A stretch of DNA of 64,000 nt from assembly GCF_902459705.1 (NCBI RefSeq), contig NZ_CABPRU010000014.1, forward strand, positions 62,001 through 126,000, given 5' to 3'. Below are positions 27,245-36,139 of the stretch, piece by piece. The notes under the pieces are model-generated. The model saw only the letters and a program-made list of their open reading frames with translations, made no database searches and had not been told where the DNA came from. Position 1 is the first letter of the stretch. Each line of letters begins with the position of its first letter. This stretch comes from Pandoraea terrigena. GTDB taxonomy: Bacteria; Pseudomonadota; Gammaproteobacteria; Burkholderiales; Burkholderiaceae. The translations under genes and the position numbers were made by a program.

Positions 27245-28720
27245 ATGTCCCGATTGCTCACGTCCTGGTTGCGTCGCCGAAGCTGGATCATCGCGATGAT
27301 CGCGGCGATCATCATCACGGTCGGCAGCCTGGTCGGGCTGGAGTCTGCGCACCGCCGTCTCGCGTCGACCTACGAGGCGGCCCTGCAAGCGATGAACGCG
27401 GCCAACGAACTCAACGAAATCATGGCGCGCACCTCGGCCGTGGTATCGAGCCAGCGCGGCTATCTGCTCACGAACGATCCGATTTATCTCGATCCCTACC
27501 TGTCGGCTGTACGGCGCATTCGCGATCTTGCCACCCGGGTCGTCCAGCATTACGAAGCCACGGGCGACGCGCAGGCCACGAAAGATTTCGCCAACGTGAT
27601 GACGCTGTTTTCGCAGCGCATCGCCGCCATGGAAACGGCGCGCGCGGCGCTCGGGCGCGGACAGATGAGCCTCGAAGAGGCGCTTTCGCCGGCCCATCTC
27701 GGCATCGGCGCGATGGAGCCGGTTCAGGACGGCATCACCGATCTGTACAACCGCGAGCGGGTACGCGCGCGCACCGCCCAGGACAACGGACGCTTCGACC
27801 AGGCGATCTCGGCCGTGAGCGCCGGCGCGCTCTCGGTGCTCACCATCCTGTTGTTCGTGCTGCTGTTTCGCACGCTCGGCCGGCAGATGCGGCAGGAGCA
27901 ACTCGCGCGCGACCAACTGCACGAACAACAGGCGCATCTGGATCGGGTGGTGCGCGAGCGCACCGAACAGCTCGATGAGTTGGCTACCCACTTGCAAAAC
28001 GTCAGTGAAGACGAGAAGACCCGCCTGTCGCGCGAGCTGCACGACGAACTCGGCGCGATTCTCACCGCCTGCAAGATGGACGTGACCTGGGCGCATCACA
28101 AGCTGCGCAACATCGATCCGGCGATCGCCGAGAAACTCGCTCGCGCACAACGCAATCTCGACTCTGGTATCCAGACGAAGCGCCGCATCATCGAAAACCT
28201 GCGTCCGACGGTGTTGATCAACTTCGGTCTCGTGACGGCATTGCGCTCGCTCGCCGAGGAAACCGCCGATCAACAGCACTGGCAACTCGATCTCGACTTG
28301 CCGGAAGAGGACTTCGCGCTGCCTGAGTCGACAGCCATCGTGCTGTTCCGCGTTGCGCAGGAAGCGCTTACGAACGCGGGCAAGTACGCGCGTGCCACGG
28401 CGGTGCGGGTGGCGCTGGCGTGCGACGATCAGCGCGTGCGTCTCGAAGTCATCGACAACGGCATCGGGCTCACACCGGATCAGTTCAACAAACCCAAGAC
28501 GCACGGCCTGTTCGGCATGCGTCAACGGGTCTCGGCCAAGGGCGGACGTATCGACATTCACTCGCTGCCGCTTCGCCTCGGCACCGAAATTCAGGTGGTG
28601 CTGCCGCTGTGCAATCCGGCGGACGCCCCCAATATCGCGACGGAAGTCACCGAAAGCACCGCCACGCAAACGCCCGCCGCCGAACGTCCCGGCGACAGCG
28701 CCGCCGATCGTGCAAAGTAA
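27245..28720 (+). CDS. CHASE3 sensor histidine kinase (HisKA_3 type)
   Basis: A 491-residue membrane sensor kinase. TM1 spans about residues 14-32. A periplasmic CHASE3 domain (about 35-180) has SSQRGYLLTNDPIYLDPY, TM2 is about 192-209, and a coiled coil (215-255) leads to the H-box ELHDELG with phospho-acceptor His266. The ATPase domain (about 355-460) has EALTNAGKYARA, DNGIGL and GLFGMRQRV. The tail is Ala/Thr/Pro-rich. The type pairs with NarL-family regulators, and one is encoded divergently 0.85 kb upstream. The start is uncertain: ATG 27245 is used, and ATG 27176 would add 23 residues. A strong hairpin terminator follows 125 bases downstream. Confidence 0.9.
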   Translation: MSRLLTSWLRRRSWIIAMIAAIIITVGSLVGLESAHRRLASTYEAALQAMNAANELNEIMARTSAVVSSQRGYLLTNDPIYLDPYLSAVRRIRDLATRVVQHYEATGDAQATKDFANVMTLFSQRIAAMETARAALGRGQMSLEEALSPAHLGIGAMEPVQDGITDLYNRERVRARTAQDNGRFDQAISAVSAGALSVLTILLFVLLFRTLGRQMRQEQLARDQLHEQQAHLDRVVRERTEQLDELATHLQNVSEDEKTRLSRELHDELGAILTACKMDVTWAHHKLRNIDPAIAEKLARAQRNLDSGIQTKRRIIENLRPTVLINFGLVTALRSLAEETADQQHWQLDLDLPEEDFALPESTAIVLFRVAQEALTNAGKYARATAVRVALACDDQRVRLEVIDNGIGLTPDQFNKPKTHGLFGMRQRVSAKGGRIDIHSLPLRLGTEIQVVLPLCNPADAPNIATEVTESTATQTPAAERPGDSAADRAK

Positions 28721-29248
28721 CGCAGGGATGTTCCCAAAATGCGCCTCGCGGCCGCTGTGAGTCGCCCCCAAAAAACATGCCGCCAGGGACGAATCGGTCA
28801 GGCGGGGAGGAGACGGCCTCGCGCGGATGGGTGCGACGCCGAGGGCAAGCGGATGCGGCAAGCGCGGCATCCGCTTGCTGTTTTCGCGCCACAAGCGGCG
28901 CGCGTGCATGTAAATGAATGTAACAAGCGCCGCCCGATCCGGCGTGCCCCGGTGCGAACCCGGTGCCGAATGGCGCTCACCGAAACGAGCGCAAATCGTT
29001 GATTCTGAATAAAATAACAACGTGATCTACACGTTTGGCGGCCGCTTTTCTACGCCCGGACGTTCCCTATGCCGTGTCAATGCGCATACTTTGCAACAAT
29101 TGCGCCACGTCTGCGTTTCGGAACTTCAGTAAAGTTAAGCCAAGGAATCTGACAAACCATGGTGCCCGCAGGCACCCGGCGCGTCGGTCGGCATGGTGCC
29201 GTCCGGGCGCTGTCAACAGTACGCTGCCAAGTCCGCAGGAGAAACGTC
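28721..29248. other. 528-bp space after the histidine kinase
   Basis: It holds the kinase terminator (28845-28884). An AT-richer stretch follows (about 28990-29030 and 29090-29160) that probably contains the promoter of the small secreted protein at 29249. No confident promoter pair, RNA gene or coding frame was found. Confidence 0.5.
28845..28884 (+). terminator. Intrinsic terminator after histidine kinase
   Basis: GCAAGCGGATGC (28845-28856) pairs perfectly with GCATCCGCTTGC (28867-28878) and runs into TGTTTT. It is on the plus strand and well placed to end the kinase transcript. Confidence 0.85.
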
Positions 29249-29560
29249 ATGAAAACCAAGTTTGCCGCCCTTGCCATCGCGGGGATCGCGCTCGCCGCGG
29301 GCGCCGTCGGGACAGCGCAGGCGCACGTCTCGGTCGGTATCGGCATCGGCCTGCCGCTGGTCATCCCCGCCCCGGTCTACGCCCCGGCCCCCGTGTACGT
29401 CGCCCCTCCGCCGCCGGTCTACTATGCACCGCCGCCCGTCTATGTCGCGCCTGCGCCGGTCTATTACGGCCCGCCGCCGGTGTACTACGGCCGTCCGTAC
29501 TACGGCCGCCCATACTACGGCGGGTACGGTCACTGGCACCGTGACCGCTGGCATCGCTAA
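29249..29560 (+). CDS. Small secreted Tyr/Pro-rich repeat protein
   Basis: A 103-residue protein. The signal peptide MKTKFAALAIAGIALAAGA is followed by cleavage near AQA-HV. The mature part starts SVGIGIGLPLVIP and continues as Pro/Tyr/Val repeats of the type PVYVAPPPPVYYAPPP and PVYYGPP, with a Gly/Tyr/Arg/His-rich end. Similar low-complexity exported proteins occur in Burkholderiaceae without an assigned function. An envelope or surface location is inferred. AGGAG precedes ATG 29249 by seven bases; longer in-frame starts lack this. A 15-bp perfect terminator follows. Confidence 0.82.
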   Translation: MKTKFAALAIAGIALAAGAVGTAQAHVSVGIGIGLPLVIPAPVYAPAPVYVAPPPPVYYAPPPVYVAPAPVYYGPPPVYYGRPYYGRPYYGGYGHWHRDRWHR

Positions 29561-29595
29561 AGCGCGACATCCGGGCGCAATCCGGCCGCGGCGAC

Positions 29596-29636
29596 AACGC
29601 GCCACCGACTGTGAAGTCGGTGGCGCGTTGGTTTTT
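29596..29636 (+). terminator. 15-bp stem intrinsic terminator
   Basis: AACGCGCCACCGACT (29596-29610) pairs perfectly with AGTCGGTGGCGCGTT (29615-29629) around GTGA, followed by GG and five T (29632-29636). Confidence 0.93.
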
Positions 29637-29829
29637 GACGGCGCCGCAGACGGCGGTGCACTCGTTGAGCGCGAGCCGCGGCGCCTGGATGGTCGGCAGC
29701 GTCTCGTCGGTCAAGCGGATGAACCGGCCATCCCCTGAACATCCGCAACAACATCGTCGCGCCGGCGTCCAACCATCCGAATAATGGCTATGATGACAAT
29801 CAATCATCACCCCATCCGATGGATTCGAT

Positions 29830-30738
29830 ATGACGCCGGACCAATTGCTGACCTTCGCGACCGTGGCCGAACTGGGCAACATCAGCCATGCGGCGCAGGC
29901 GCTGCACCTCTCGCAGCCGGCGGTCTCCGGACAACTGCGGCTGTTGCAGGAGTCATTCGGCGAGCCGTTGTACCGACGCGATGGACGCGGCATCCGGCTG
30001 ACTGCCGTTGGGGAGCAGGTCGCCGCATACGCCAACAAGCTGCGACAGGACTACCGCCAGGCCATCGCCCTGCGCGACGACCTGCGCGGCATGGAAACCG
30101 GCGCGTTGCGCATCGGGGCGAGCACGACGCCGGCAAGCTACCTGTTGCCCTACGCGATCGCGGAATTCCATCAACGCTATCCGGCCGTCGCGCTGCACAT
30201 CATTGACGGCAACACCAGTGAAATCGTGGCGCAGCTCGACCGGCTGGACGTGGCGTTCATCGAGGGTGCGGTGCCGCCCGGCCTGTCGCCGGAGATCGCG
30301 GTGCGTCCATGGCGCGATGACGAAGTCGTTGCCATTGCGCGCGCCGATCACCCACTGGCGCAGCAGTCGCAAGGCGCCTCGTTGCAGGCCATCGCCGAGT
30401 ATCCACTGATCCTGCGCGAACCGGGCTCGGGGGTGCGGGCGCTGGTGGCGCGCGCCTTCTCGGTGGCCGGGCTTGCGCCACGCGTGGCGCTGGAGTTGGC
30501 CGGGGTGGAAAGTATCAAGGAAGCCGTGCGTGCAGGCATGGGCGTGGGCTTCGTATCCGCGATGTCGATGCGTCACGAGGACGCAGCGCTCGCCTCGGTT
30601 CGCATCGATCCCCCGCATGGCCTCAAGCGACTGCTGACGGCACTCGTGCCGCATGCCGATGCGCTGTCGCGTCCGACCGAGCGCTTTCTCGCCCAATGCT
30701 TCGCCTCGGCGGCCAACGACCCGGCAACGGTGCGGTAA
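29830..30738 (+). CDS. LysR-family transcriptional regulator
   Basis: A 302-residue LysR regulator. The winged helix (about 1-60) reads TPDQLLTFATVAELGNISHAA and then LSQPAVSGQLRLLQ. The effector domain (about 90-290) has MGVGFVSAMSM. It belongs broadly to the CysB/CbbR/YeiE side of the family. It is convergent with ahpF, and its upstream neighbour is in the same orientation, so no divergent target gene identifies its role. It lacks the paired redox cysteines of OxyR and is not the obvious peroxide regulator of ahpCF despite the proximity. Confidence 0.88.
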   Translation: MTPDQLLTFATVAELGNISHAAQALHLSQPAVSGQLRLLQESFGEPLYRRDGRGIRLTAVGEQVAAYANKLRQDYRQAIALRDDLRGMETGALRIGASTTPASYLLPYAIAEFHQRYPAVALHIIDGNTSEIVAQLDRLDVAFIEGAVPPGLSPEIAVRPWRDDEVVAIARADHPLAQQSQGASLQAIAEYPLILREPGSGVRALVARAFSVAGLAPRVALELAGVESIKEAVRAGMGVGFVSAMSMRHEDAALASVRIDPPHGLKRLLTALVPHADALSRPTERFLAQCFASAANDPATVR

Positions 30739-30865
30739 TCGCTCGCCGGACGTTTGCGTCTCGGCGCTTGTGCGCCGGCGTCGCGAGCCGCGTGCCGCGT
30801 GCCGCTCAGAACGGCAAGCTCAAGCGCACAACGCCCGATCAGACGAACGCTGGGCCCGGATGCAA

Positions 30866-30907
30866 CCAAGCCCTCACGCGCGTCACGCGTGAGGGCTTGG
30901 TTATCTT
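30866..30907. terminator. Convergent hairpin between lysR and ahpF
   Basis: CCAAGCCCTCACGCG (30866-30880) pairs perfectly with CGCGTGAGGGCTTGG (30886-30900) around CGTCA, followed by TTATCTT. The 15-bp stem lies between convergent genes and can serve both. Confidence 0.85.
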
Positions 30908-30942
30908 GCCCAGGCGGCACACGACCGCGCCGCCGGTCGATG

Positions 30943-32541
30943 TCAGGCGGCGGCCATCTCCGGCGTGGCCACCTCGTCCTCCACCGAGCTGAGCATGAGG
31001 TGTTCAAAGGCGCCCAGCGAGGCCTTCGCGCCTTCGCCCACGGCGATCACGATCTGCTTGAACGGCACCGTCGTGACATCGCCTGCGGCGAACACCCCCG
31101 GCACCGAGGTTGCGCCCTTGGCATCGACCTCGATCTCGCCATGACGCGAGAGCGACACGCTCCCCTTGAGCCATTCGGTGTTCGGCACGAGGCCGATCTG
31201 CACGAACACGCCTTCGAGCGCGATCGTGGACGTCTCGCCCGACGCGCGGTCCCGATAGACGAGACCGTTGACCTGTTGCGCGTCGCCTCGGATCTCGGTC
31301 GTCTGTGTGTTCAACCGCACGCGCACGTTCGGCAGGCTGCGCAGCTTGCGCTGAAGCACGTCGTCCGCGCGCAGTTGGGTGCCGTATTCGATCAGCGTGA
31401 CTTCCTTGACGATGCCCGCCAGATCGATGGCCGCTTCCACGCCCGAGTTGCCGCCGCCGACGACCGCCACGCGCTTGCCCTTGAAGAGCGGGCCGTCGCA
31501 GTGGGGGCAATAGGCCACGCCGCGGTTTCGGTACTCACGCTCGCCTGGCACACCGATCTCGCGCCAGCGCGCACCGGTGGCGAGCACCACCGAGCGCGCT
31601 TTGAGTACCGCGCCGCTGGCCAGATGCACTTCGTGAATCTGGCCGGGAACCAGCGCTTGCGCGCGTTGCGTGTCGATCACGTCGACATCATAGGTCGTCA
31701 CATGCTGTTCAAGTGCCGTGGCGAACTTCGGCCCTTCGGTGTGCGTCACCGAGACGAAGTTCTCGATCGCCATCGTGTCGAGCACCTGACCACCGAAGCG
31801 CTCGGCGACCACGCCCGTCGCAATCCCCTTGCGAGCGGCGTAGATGGCCGCGGCTGCGCCTGCGGGGCCGCCGCCCACGATCAGCATGTCGTAGACCGGC
31901 TTGTTCTCGAGCGCTTTCGCGGCGCGCGCGCTCGCGCCGGTGTCGAGTTTCGCGAGCAATTCCTTCACGCTGGTGCGGCCTTGCGTGAACGATTCGCCGT
32001 TGAGGAACACAGTGGGGACCGCCATCACCCGACGTGCTTCGACTTCGCCCTGGAACAGCGCACCGTCGATGGTGACCTGCTCGATGCGCGGATTGATCAA
32101 CGCCATGACATTCAGCGCCTGCACGACTTCCGGGCAGTTCTGGCACGACAGCGAGATGTACGTCTCGAAGCGAAAATCGCCGTCGAGCGCACGAATCTGC
32201 GCAATGGTGTCGTCGTCGAGCTTGATCGGATGACCGCCCACTTGCAGCAGCGCGAGTACCAGCGACGTGAACTCATGCCCCATCGGCAGCCCCGCGAAAC
32301 GGATGCGCGGCGCCTCACCCGGCGTGCCGATGGCGAACGACGGACGACGCTCGCCGGCACGGCCTGCGTCGTCGCTGGGCGTCACGACAGCGATCTGCGG
32401 CGAGAGCGGGGCGATCTCGTCGACCAGCGCCTTCATCTCGGCCGACTGGGGGCTGTCATCGAGCCACACGGCGATCTCGATCGGGCGCGTGACTTTCTGG
32501 AGGTACGTTTGCAACTGGGCTTTGAGGGTCGCGTCCAACAT
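30943..32541 (-). CDS. ahpF: Alkyl hydroperoxide reductase subunit F
   Basis: A 532-residue flavoprotein disulfide reductase that recycles AhpC with NADH. The N-terminal double thioredoxin-like domain holds Cys133/Cys136 (SCQNCPE). FAD binding is at GGGPAG (about 223), the second redox pair is Cys345/Cys348 (AYCPHCDG), and NAD binding is at [16 protein letters not shown] closes the FAD domain. Length and cysteine numbering match E. coli AhpF. It lies downstream of ahpC in the same orientation, separated by a 202-bp gap with a strong intercistronic hairpin that may lower its expression relative to AhpC. Confidence 0.96.
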   Translation of the reverse strand: MLDATLKAQLQTYLQKVTRPIEIAVWLDDSPQSAEMKALVDEIAPLSPQIAVVTPSDDAGRAGERRPSFAIGTPGEAPRIRFAGLPMGHEFTSLVLALLQVGGHPIKLDDDTIAQIRALDGDFRFETYISLSCQNCPEVVQALNVMALINPRIEQVTIDGALFQGEVEARRVMAVPTVFLNGESFTQGRTSVKELLAKLDTGASARAAKALENKPVYDMLIVGGGPAGAAAAIYAARKGIATGVVAERFGGQVLDTMAIENFVSVTHTEGPKFATALEQHVTTYDVDVIDTQRAQALVPGQIHEVHLASGAVLKARSVVLATGARWREIGVPGEREYRNRGVAYCPHCDGPLFKGKRVAVVGGGNSGVEAAIDLAGIVKEVTLIEYGTQLRADDVLQRKLRSLPNVRVRLNTQTTEIRGDAQQVNGLVYRDRASGETSTIALEGVFVQIGLVPNTEWLKGSVSLSRHGEIEVDAKGATSVPGVFAAGDVTTVPFKQIVIAVGEGAKASLGAFEHLMLSSVEDEVATPEMAAA

Positions 32542-32646
32542 GGCGGTTCTCCGTCTCGATAGGGTGTGATGGGGTGAGCGAGGCCCACCGCGCCGGCCGG
32601 AGGCGGGCGCAGGTCAGCGTCGGGATTCGGGGTTCAGGGACCGGGG

Positions 32647-32692
32647 CACCCGGGTCAGGGGACCGGCGCACCGGTGAGGCGCCGCCCGGGTG
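32647..32692 (-). other. Intercistronic hairpin between ahpC and ahpF
   Basis: CACCCGGG (32647-32654) pairs with CCCGGGTG (32685-32692), enclosing ACCGG-CGCA-CCGGT (32662-32675). It has no T tract. A structure at this place can protect the abundant ahpC message or reduce readthrough into ahpF. Confidence 0.55.
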
Positions 32693-32743
32693 ACAGGCGC
32701 GGCGCTCGCAGCGGCGATCGTGCGTGGCGGTGATCGGAAGCGC

Positions 32744-33307
32744 TTAGATCTTGCCGATCAGGTCGAGCGACGGACTCAGCGTTTGCGCGCCCGGCGTCCA
32801 CTTGGCGGGGCAGACTTCGCCCGGGTGCGCTGCGATGTACTGCGCTGCCTGCACCTTGCGCAGCAATTCCTTCGCGTCGCGACCGATGCCGTTGTCGTGA
32901 ATTTCACACAGTTTGATCTCGCCTTCCGGGTTGATCACGAACGTGCCACGCAGCGCCAGCCCTTCTTCTTCGATCAGCACGTCGAAGTTGCGCGAGATCG
33001 CGAGCGTCGGGTCGGCCACCATCGGATACTGGATCTTCTGGATCGTGTCCGACGTGTCGTGCCACGCCTTGTGTGTGAAGTGGGTATCGGTCGACACGCT
33101 GTAGATCTCGACGCCCAACTTCTTGAATTCGTCGTAATGATCAGCCAGATCGCCCAACTCGGTCGGACACACGAAGGTGAAGTCGGCCGGGTAGAACACC
33201 ACCACTGACCACTTGCCCTTGAGCGTTTCGTCGGTCACGGTGAGGAAATCGCCATTGTGGTAAGCGTTGGCTTTGAACGGCTTGACTTGGGTGTTGATGA
33301 TCGGCAT
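32744..33307 (-). CDS. ahpC: Alkyl hydroperoxide reductase subunit C (peroxiredoxin)
   Basis: A 187-residue typical 2-Cys peroxiredoxin that reduces hydrogen peroxide and organic hydroperoxides in the cytosol. Peroxidatic Cys47 is in [13 protein letters not shown], and resolving Cys166 is in [10 protein letters not shown]. Residues 1-40 match E. coli-type AhpC closely. AhpF, encoded downstream, regenerates it. The upstream region has a reasonable promoter and a perfect 22-bp palindrome that could bind a redox regulator. Confidence 0.97.
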   Translation of the reverse strand: MPIINTQVKPFKANAYHNGDFLTVTDETLKGKWSVVVFYPADFTFVCPTELGDLADHYDEFKKLGVEIYSVSTDTHFTHKAWHDTSDTIQKIQYPMVADPTLAISRNFDVLIEEEGLALRGTFVINPEGEIKLCEIHDNGIGRDAKELLRKVQAAQYIAAHPGEVCPAKWTPGAQTLSPSLDLIGKI

Positions 33308-33340
33308 GTCGTTGTCTCTCTGACGGGGTGGAAAGTGTTG

Positions 33341-33423
33341 ACAGTATGCCGATTGCTATCGATTAACAAAAATTGATTATTAAAATCTATGCAATTAACT
33401 CAGGCTATCGGCGCCGATAGCCT
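33341..33423 (-). promoter_or_regulatory. ahpC promoter with upstream 22-bp palindrome
   Basis: On the minus strand TTGTTA (33369-33364), 17 bases, then TACTGT (33346-33341) forms a plausible promoter with a leader of about 27 bases. Upstream at 33402-33423 is a perfect palindrome, AGGCTATCGGC joined to its reverse complement. The CTATCG motif occurs again at 33356-33361, overlapping the -35 region. The intervening stretch is strongly AT-rich. Spacing of the CTAT/ATAG elements does not match the OxyR consensus exactly, so the binding protein is unknown. Confidence 0.55.
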
Positions 33424-33496
33424 TCCCGCCTACCTCCGCCCGCTTCGTCAAGTGCTTCCTGCCGCGTCAGACCGGCCGTTGCCCGACGCTCGGTGC

Positions 33497-34174
33497 TCAG
33501 CGCTGCGGATAACGCACCGCACGCACCTTGCCGCTCGCGCCACCGCCGCAGAAGAAGAGATCGGCGCCGTTGTGCTCCAGGCCACTCACACCAGTGCCCT
33601 GCGGCATCGCCACGCGCATGAGCACTTCACCGCTGGCGGGATCGACCTGGCGCAGTTCGCTCTCGTCGTTCTCCCACGTGCCGTGCCACAGTTCATCGTT
33701 CACCCAGGTCACCCCGGTCACGAATCGGTCGGACGCGATGCTGCGCAACACGTGCCCGGTGGCGGGATCGACCTGCAGGATGCGGCGATCGCGATATTGC
33801 CCGACCCACAGACTGCCTTCGGCCCATGTCAGCCCCGAATTGCTGCCGCTATCCGGCGCGGGAATCGACGAGACGACCTTGCCGGTCGACGGATCGATCT
33901 TGTCGATCCGCGACTCGGCGATCTGGTAGAGATGCGTGCCGTCGAAGGCCGTGCCGGCATCGCTCGGGGCGTCGATCATGCGATGAATCTGGCCGTTGGC
34001 GGGATCGAAGGCAATCAACGTGTCGCCCGTCGCGGTCCACACCTGCCGGCCGTCGAACGTGACGCCATGGATGCGCTCGTTGTCCGTGAACGGGCCGTAC
34101 TCACAGGCGATATCGGCCGCCATCACGGCGGCGGGGGGAAGCGGTCGTTCCAGTCGTTGCAGTTTGCTTGTCAT
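33497..34174 (-). CDS. Small cytoplasmic beta-propeller protein
   Basis: A 225-residue protein built from about five repeats of around 40 residues, of the form G-(V/L)-T-W-x-x-G-x-L-W-x-G then I-x-x-(V/I)-D-P-A-T-G-x-V. Examples are AFDPANGQI, KIDPSTGKV, QVDPATGHV and QVDPASGEV. This resembles Vgb/YncE/glutamine-cyclotransferase-like propellers. It has no signal peptide, so it is probably cytosolic. No catalytic residues can be named. It follows a TPR/HTH regulator gene by 44 bases on the same strand, and the pair is likely an operon. ATG 34174 is chosen because repeats begin soon after; the frame upstream is the shadow of neighbouring sequence. Confidence 0.78.
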   Translation of the reverse strand: MTSKLQRLERPLPPAAVMAADIACEYGPFTDNERIHGVTFDGRQVWTATGDTLIAFDPANGQIHRMIDAPSDAGTAFDGTHLYQIAESRIDKIDPSTGKVVSSIPAPDSGSNSGLTWAEGSLWVGQYRDRRILQVDPATGHVLRSIASDRFVTGVTWVNDELWHGTWENDESELRQVDPASGEVLMRVAMPQGTGVSGLEHNGADLFFCGGGASGKVRAVRYPQR

Positions 34175-34218
34175 GTCAGGCTCCGGTTGTGACGCCGTCG
34201 TCGGCGTGCAAGTCCACT

Positions 34219-35439
34219 CTAGCCAAACGACCATCCAACAGGGAGTAACAATGTCGTCGTGAATTCGGTGAGCGGCGGCGAAGTCCACCGACGCGCCCTT
34301 GCGCGGCCGAGCGCGCACACACGGCCCTCTTCCTCCAGCGCGGCCAATGCGCGTTGCACCGTGCGTTGACTCGCGCCAAGGGCAAGGGCCAGGGCGGACG
34401 TCGACCACGCGGCCCCGTCCGACAACAGGGCGACGAGCGACGCGCGATCGCCATCGATGGGGGGCAGCAACACCGCCACCGCGTGCTCGCCCGGCGTGCG
34501 CAGCACGAAACCGCGCGGCGTCGCGTCAATGTGGGCGAGTCCCTTGAGCACGGCGCGCAGACGGCCCATCTCCACGCGCAGGCGAGCGCGGTGGGTGTCG
34601 TCGGGACGCCGCAGTCGAAACGCTTGCGCGATCAGCGTGTCACGGTCGACGTCGCCGGGCCAGGCGCGCGCGAGTTGCAGCGCCAGGGTGAAGAGCGCCG
34701 GACGCCGCGCCAGCGGTCGCCAACGATTGCCAGCACGGATACCACGCCGACAGGCATCGACGACGAGCGCATCCGAATGCAGCAGTCGCGCCACCTCGTC
34801 AAGGATCAACGCGCGCTCGCCGCCGGGCTGCGCGAGGCGAGCGGCCGGTCGCGCCAGGGCCGCGCGGACCGTCTCGACCTCTGCGATCAGCGCGGGGATG
34901 TTGGCCGCCGACGCGGCCGTTTGCGCGTGAGCGAGCATGGCACGCGCCTGCGCGATGCGCAGTGTGCGAAGCGCCAGCTCGGCGCAGATCAGCGCATGTC
35001 CGGCGACGAGGCGCGCAGGCATGGCGTGCGGCGGGGTGTCCTGCAGCGCTTGCGAAGCGGCGTCGAGCTTGCCGAGCAACACCAGGCGGCGCGCGAGGAC
35101 CAGACGCGCAAGCATGGCATTGGGCATGTCCGCATGCGCGAGCAGCGCGGCGGCGGCGGCGTTCAGAGATCGCGTCGACCCGCCAAGGTCGCGCATGGCG
35201 AGCGCGACTTCGGCGTCGGCGACAACACATCGGGCGCGTGCGAGGGCTTCATGCGGGCCGAAGCCTCGCGCCGCCCGCTTGAACAGCTCTCTCGCGCGCC
35301 CGAACTCGCCCAACTGCGCCATCGCGATGCCACGTAGCGCGAGCGCGGGCGGGTCGTCGCGCAACGCGATCCGGCGCAACGCGCCAAGCGAATCGCCCGC
35401 AGCCAGCGCACGGGCCGAGGCAGCAATGAGGGAGTCCAT
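34219..35439 (-). CDS. TPR-like regulator with C-terminal winged helix
   Basis: A 406-residue protein. The N-terminal part (about 1-215) is alpha-helical and Ala/Leu/Arg-rich, with the look of tetratricopeptide-type repeats. A conserved middle (about 230-300) has LARAWPGDVDRDTLIAQAFRLR and a following arginine-rich helix. The C-terminal winged helix (about 325-390) reads STSALALALGASQRTVQRALAALEEEGRV. It is best described as a transcription regulator of unknown signal. The downstream beta-propeller gene is probably co-transcribed and may be its sensor partner or target, which is inference. The start has GGAG-like sequence only weakly; ATG 35439 opens the frame. Confidence 0.75.
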   Translation of the reverse strand: MDSLIAASARALAAGDSLGALRRIALRDDPPALALRGIAMAQLGEFGRARELFKRAARGFGPHEALARARCVVADAEVALAMRDLGGSTRSLNAAAAALLAHADMPNAMLARLVLARRLVLLGKLDAASQALQDTPPHAMPARLVAGHALICAELALRTLRIAQARAMLAHAQTAASAANIPALIAEVETVRAALARPAARLAQPGGERALILDEVARLLHSDALVVDACRRGIRAGNRWRPLARRPALFTLALQLARAWPGDVDRDTLIAQAFRLRRPDDTHRARLRVEMGRLRAVLKGLAHIDATPRGFVLRTPGEHAVAVLLPPIDGDRASLVALLSDGAAWSTSALALALGASQRTVQRALAALEEEGRVCALGRARARRWTSPPLTEFTTTLLLPVGWSFG

Positions 35440-35655
35440 CGCGCGATATTACCTCGCACGCAATGCGATGCCGCCGGAGCGACCACACGCGTGCAATGCC
35501 GGCGCGCGCCAGCGATGTGCCCCCCGGGCATCACAGGCGGCGCACCAGATCGCGACGCGACCCGGGGCGCGGTGCCCATCGGCCGGCGTCACGTGTTCCA
35601 GAATGGAAATGCCTCGCCCTGCACCGAGGCGCGGCCGGCATGCCATGTGGACAAG

Positions 35656-35898
35656 TCAATGGGGCTGAGAGGCCGCGTCGCCGCGACAATCGCGCCCGGA
35701 ACAGGACGATGCCGCATTGCGGGCATGCACCCCCGACCCGGACGACGTGCCCTGACGTCCGAAGCCGATCTGCTGGAAAACGCCGCCGCCCAGTTCAAAA
35801 CCGGTGGCGTAGTGATAGGCGGCCACTGTGGAGCCGAGCGCCACCGATAGCAACAACAACGTTCCCGTACGCCAGCGGCGTCGGACCGTGGAAGCCAT
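35656..35898 (-). CDS. Small hypothetical exported protein
   Basis: An 80-residue protein preceded by an excellent ribosome site (GGGAGGAG, five to six bases before the ATG), which is the main reason to call it. The N-terminus MASTVRRRWRTGTLLLLSVA is a signal peptide or membrane anchor, ending near TVAAYHYA. The mature part has GGGVFQQIGFGRQG and a Ser/Cys-containing end. No family was recognised. It stands alone in a 700-bp space between the TPR/HTH regulator and the MarR gene. Confidence 0.55.
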   Translation of the reverse strand: MASTVRRRWRTGTLLLLSVALGSTVAAYHYATGFELGGGVFQQIGFGRQGTSSGSGVHARNAASSCSGRDCRGDAASQPH

Positions 35899-36077
35899 GT
35901 CTCCTCCCTGTCAGAGGTCGGCCCGCCTGAACGATGCTCGTCACCTATCTTCGGCGACCAGACCTTCATCGTCCCGGCGGGGATCGAGTTCCCGTCACTG
36001 CTGAGTCTCGTTTTTTCGCGATTCTGCACGCACTAGGCCCCATTTGTCATCCCGGCTATCCCTAAGCCCGCCAAATG

Positions 36078-36087
36078 TATCGCGATA
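36078..36087. promoter_or_regulatory. Palindrome upstream of MarR gene
   Basis: TATCGCGATA is a perfect 10-bp palindrome in an AT-rich stretch (TGATATATTTTTTCG follows), 53 bases before the MarR start. MarR proteins commonly bind AT-rich palindromes that overlap their own promoter, so autoregulation is possible. Confidence 0.45.
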
Positions 36088-36139
36088 TGATATATTTTTT
36101 CGTTTTTGGACTTCCCGGCGTCTCTCGCCCACCCGACTC

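Noticed and set aside
29830-30738. OxyR assignment for the LysR gene next to ahpCF
   Set aside because: The two redox-active cysteines of OxyR are absent, and the gene is convergent with ahpF instead of sharing its promoter.
30754-32562. Open frame of about 600 codons on the plus strand opposite ahpF
   Set aside because: It is arginine/histidine-rich, has no family signature or ribosome site and is antisense to a fully conserved ahpF. Such frames are expected in high-GC DNA.
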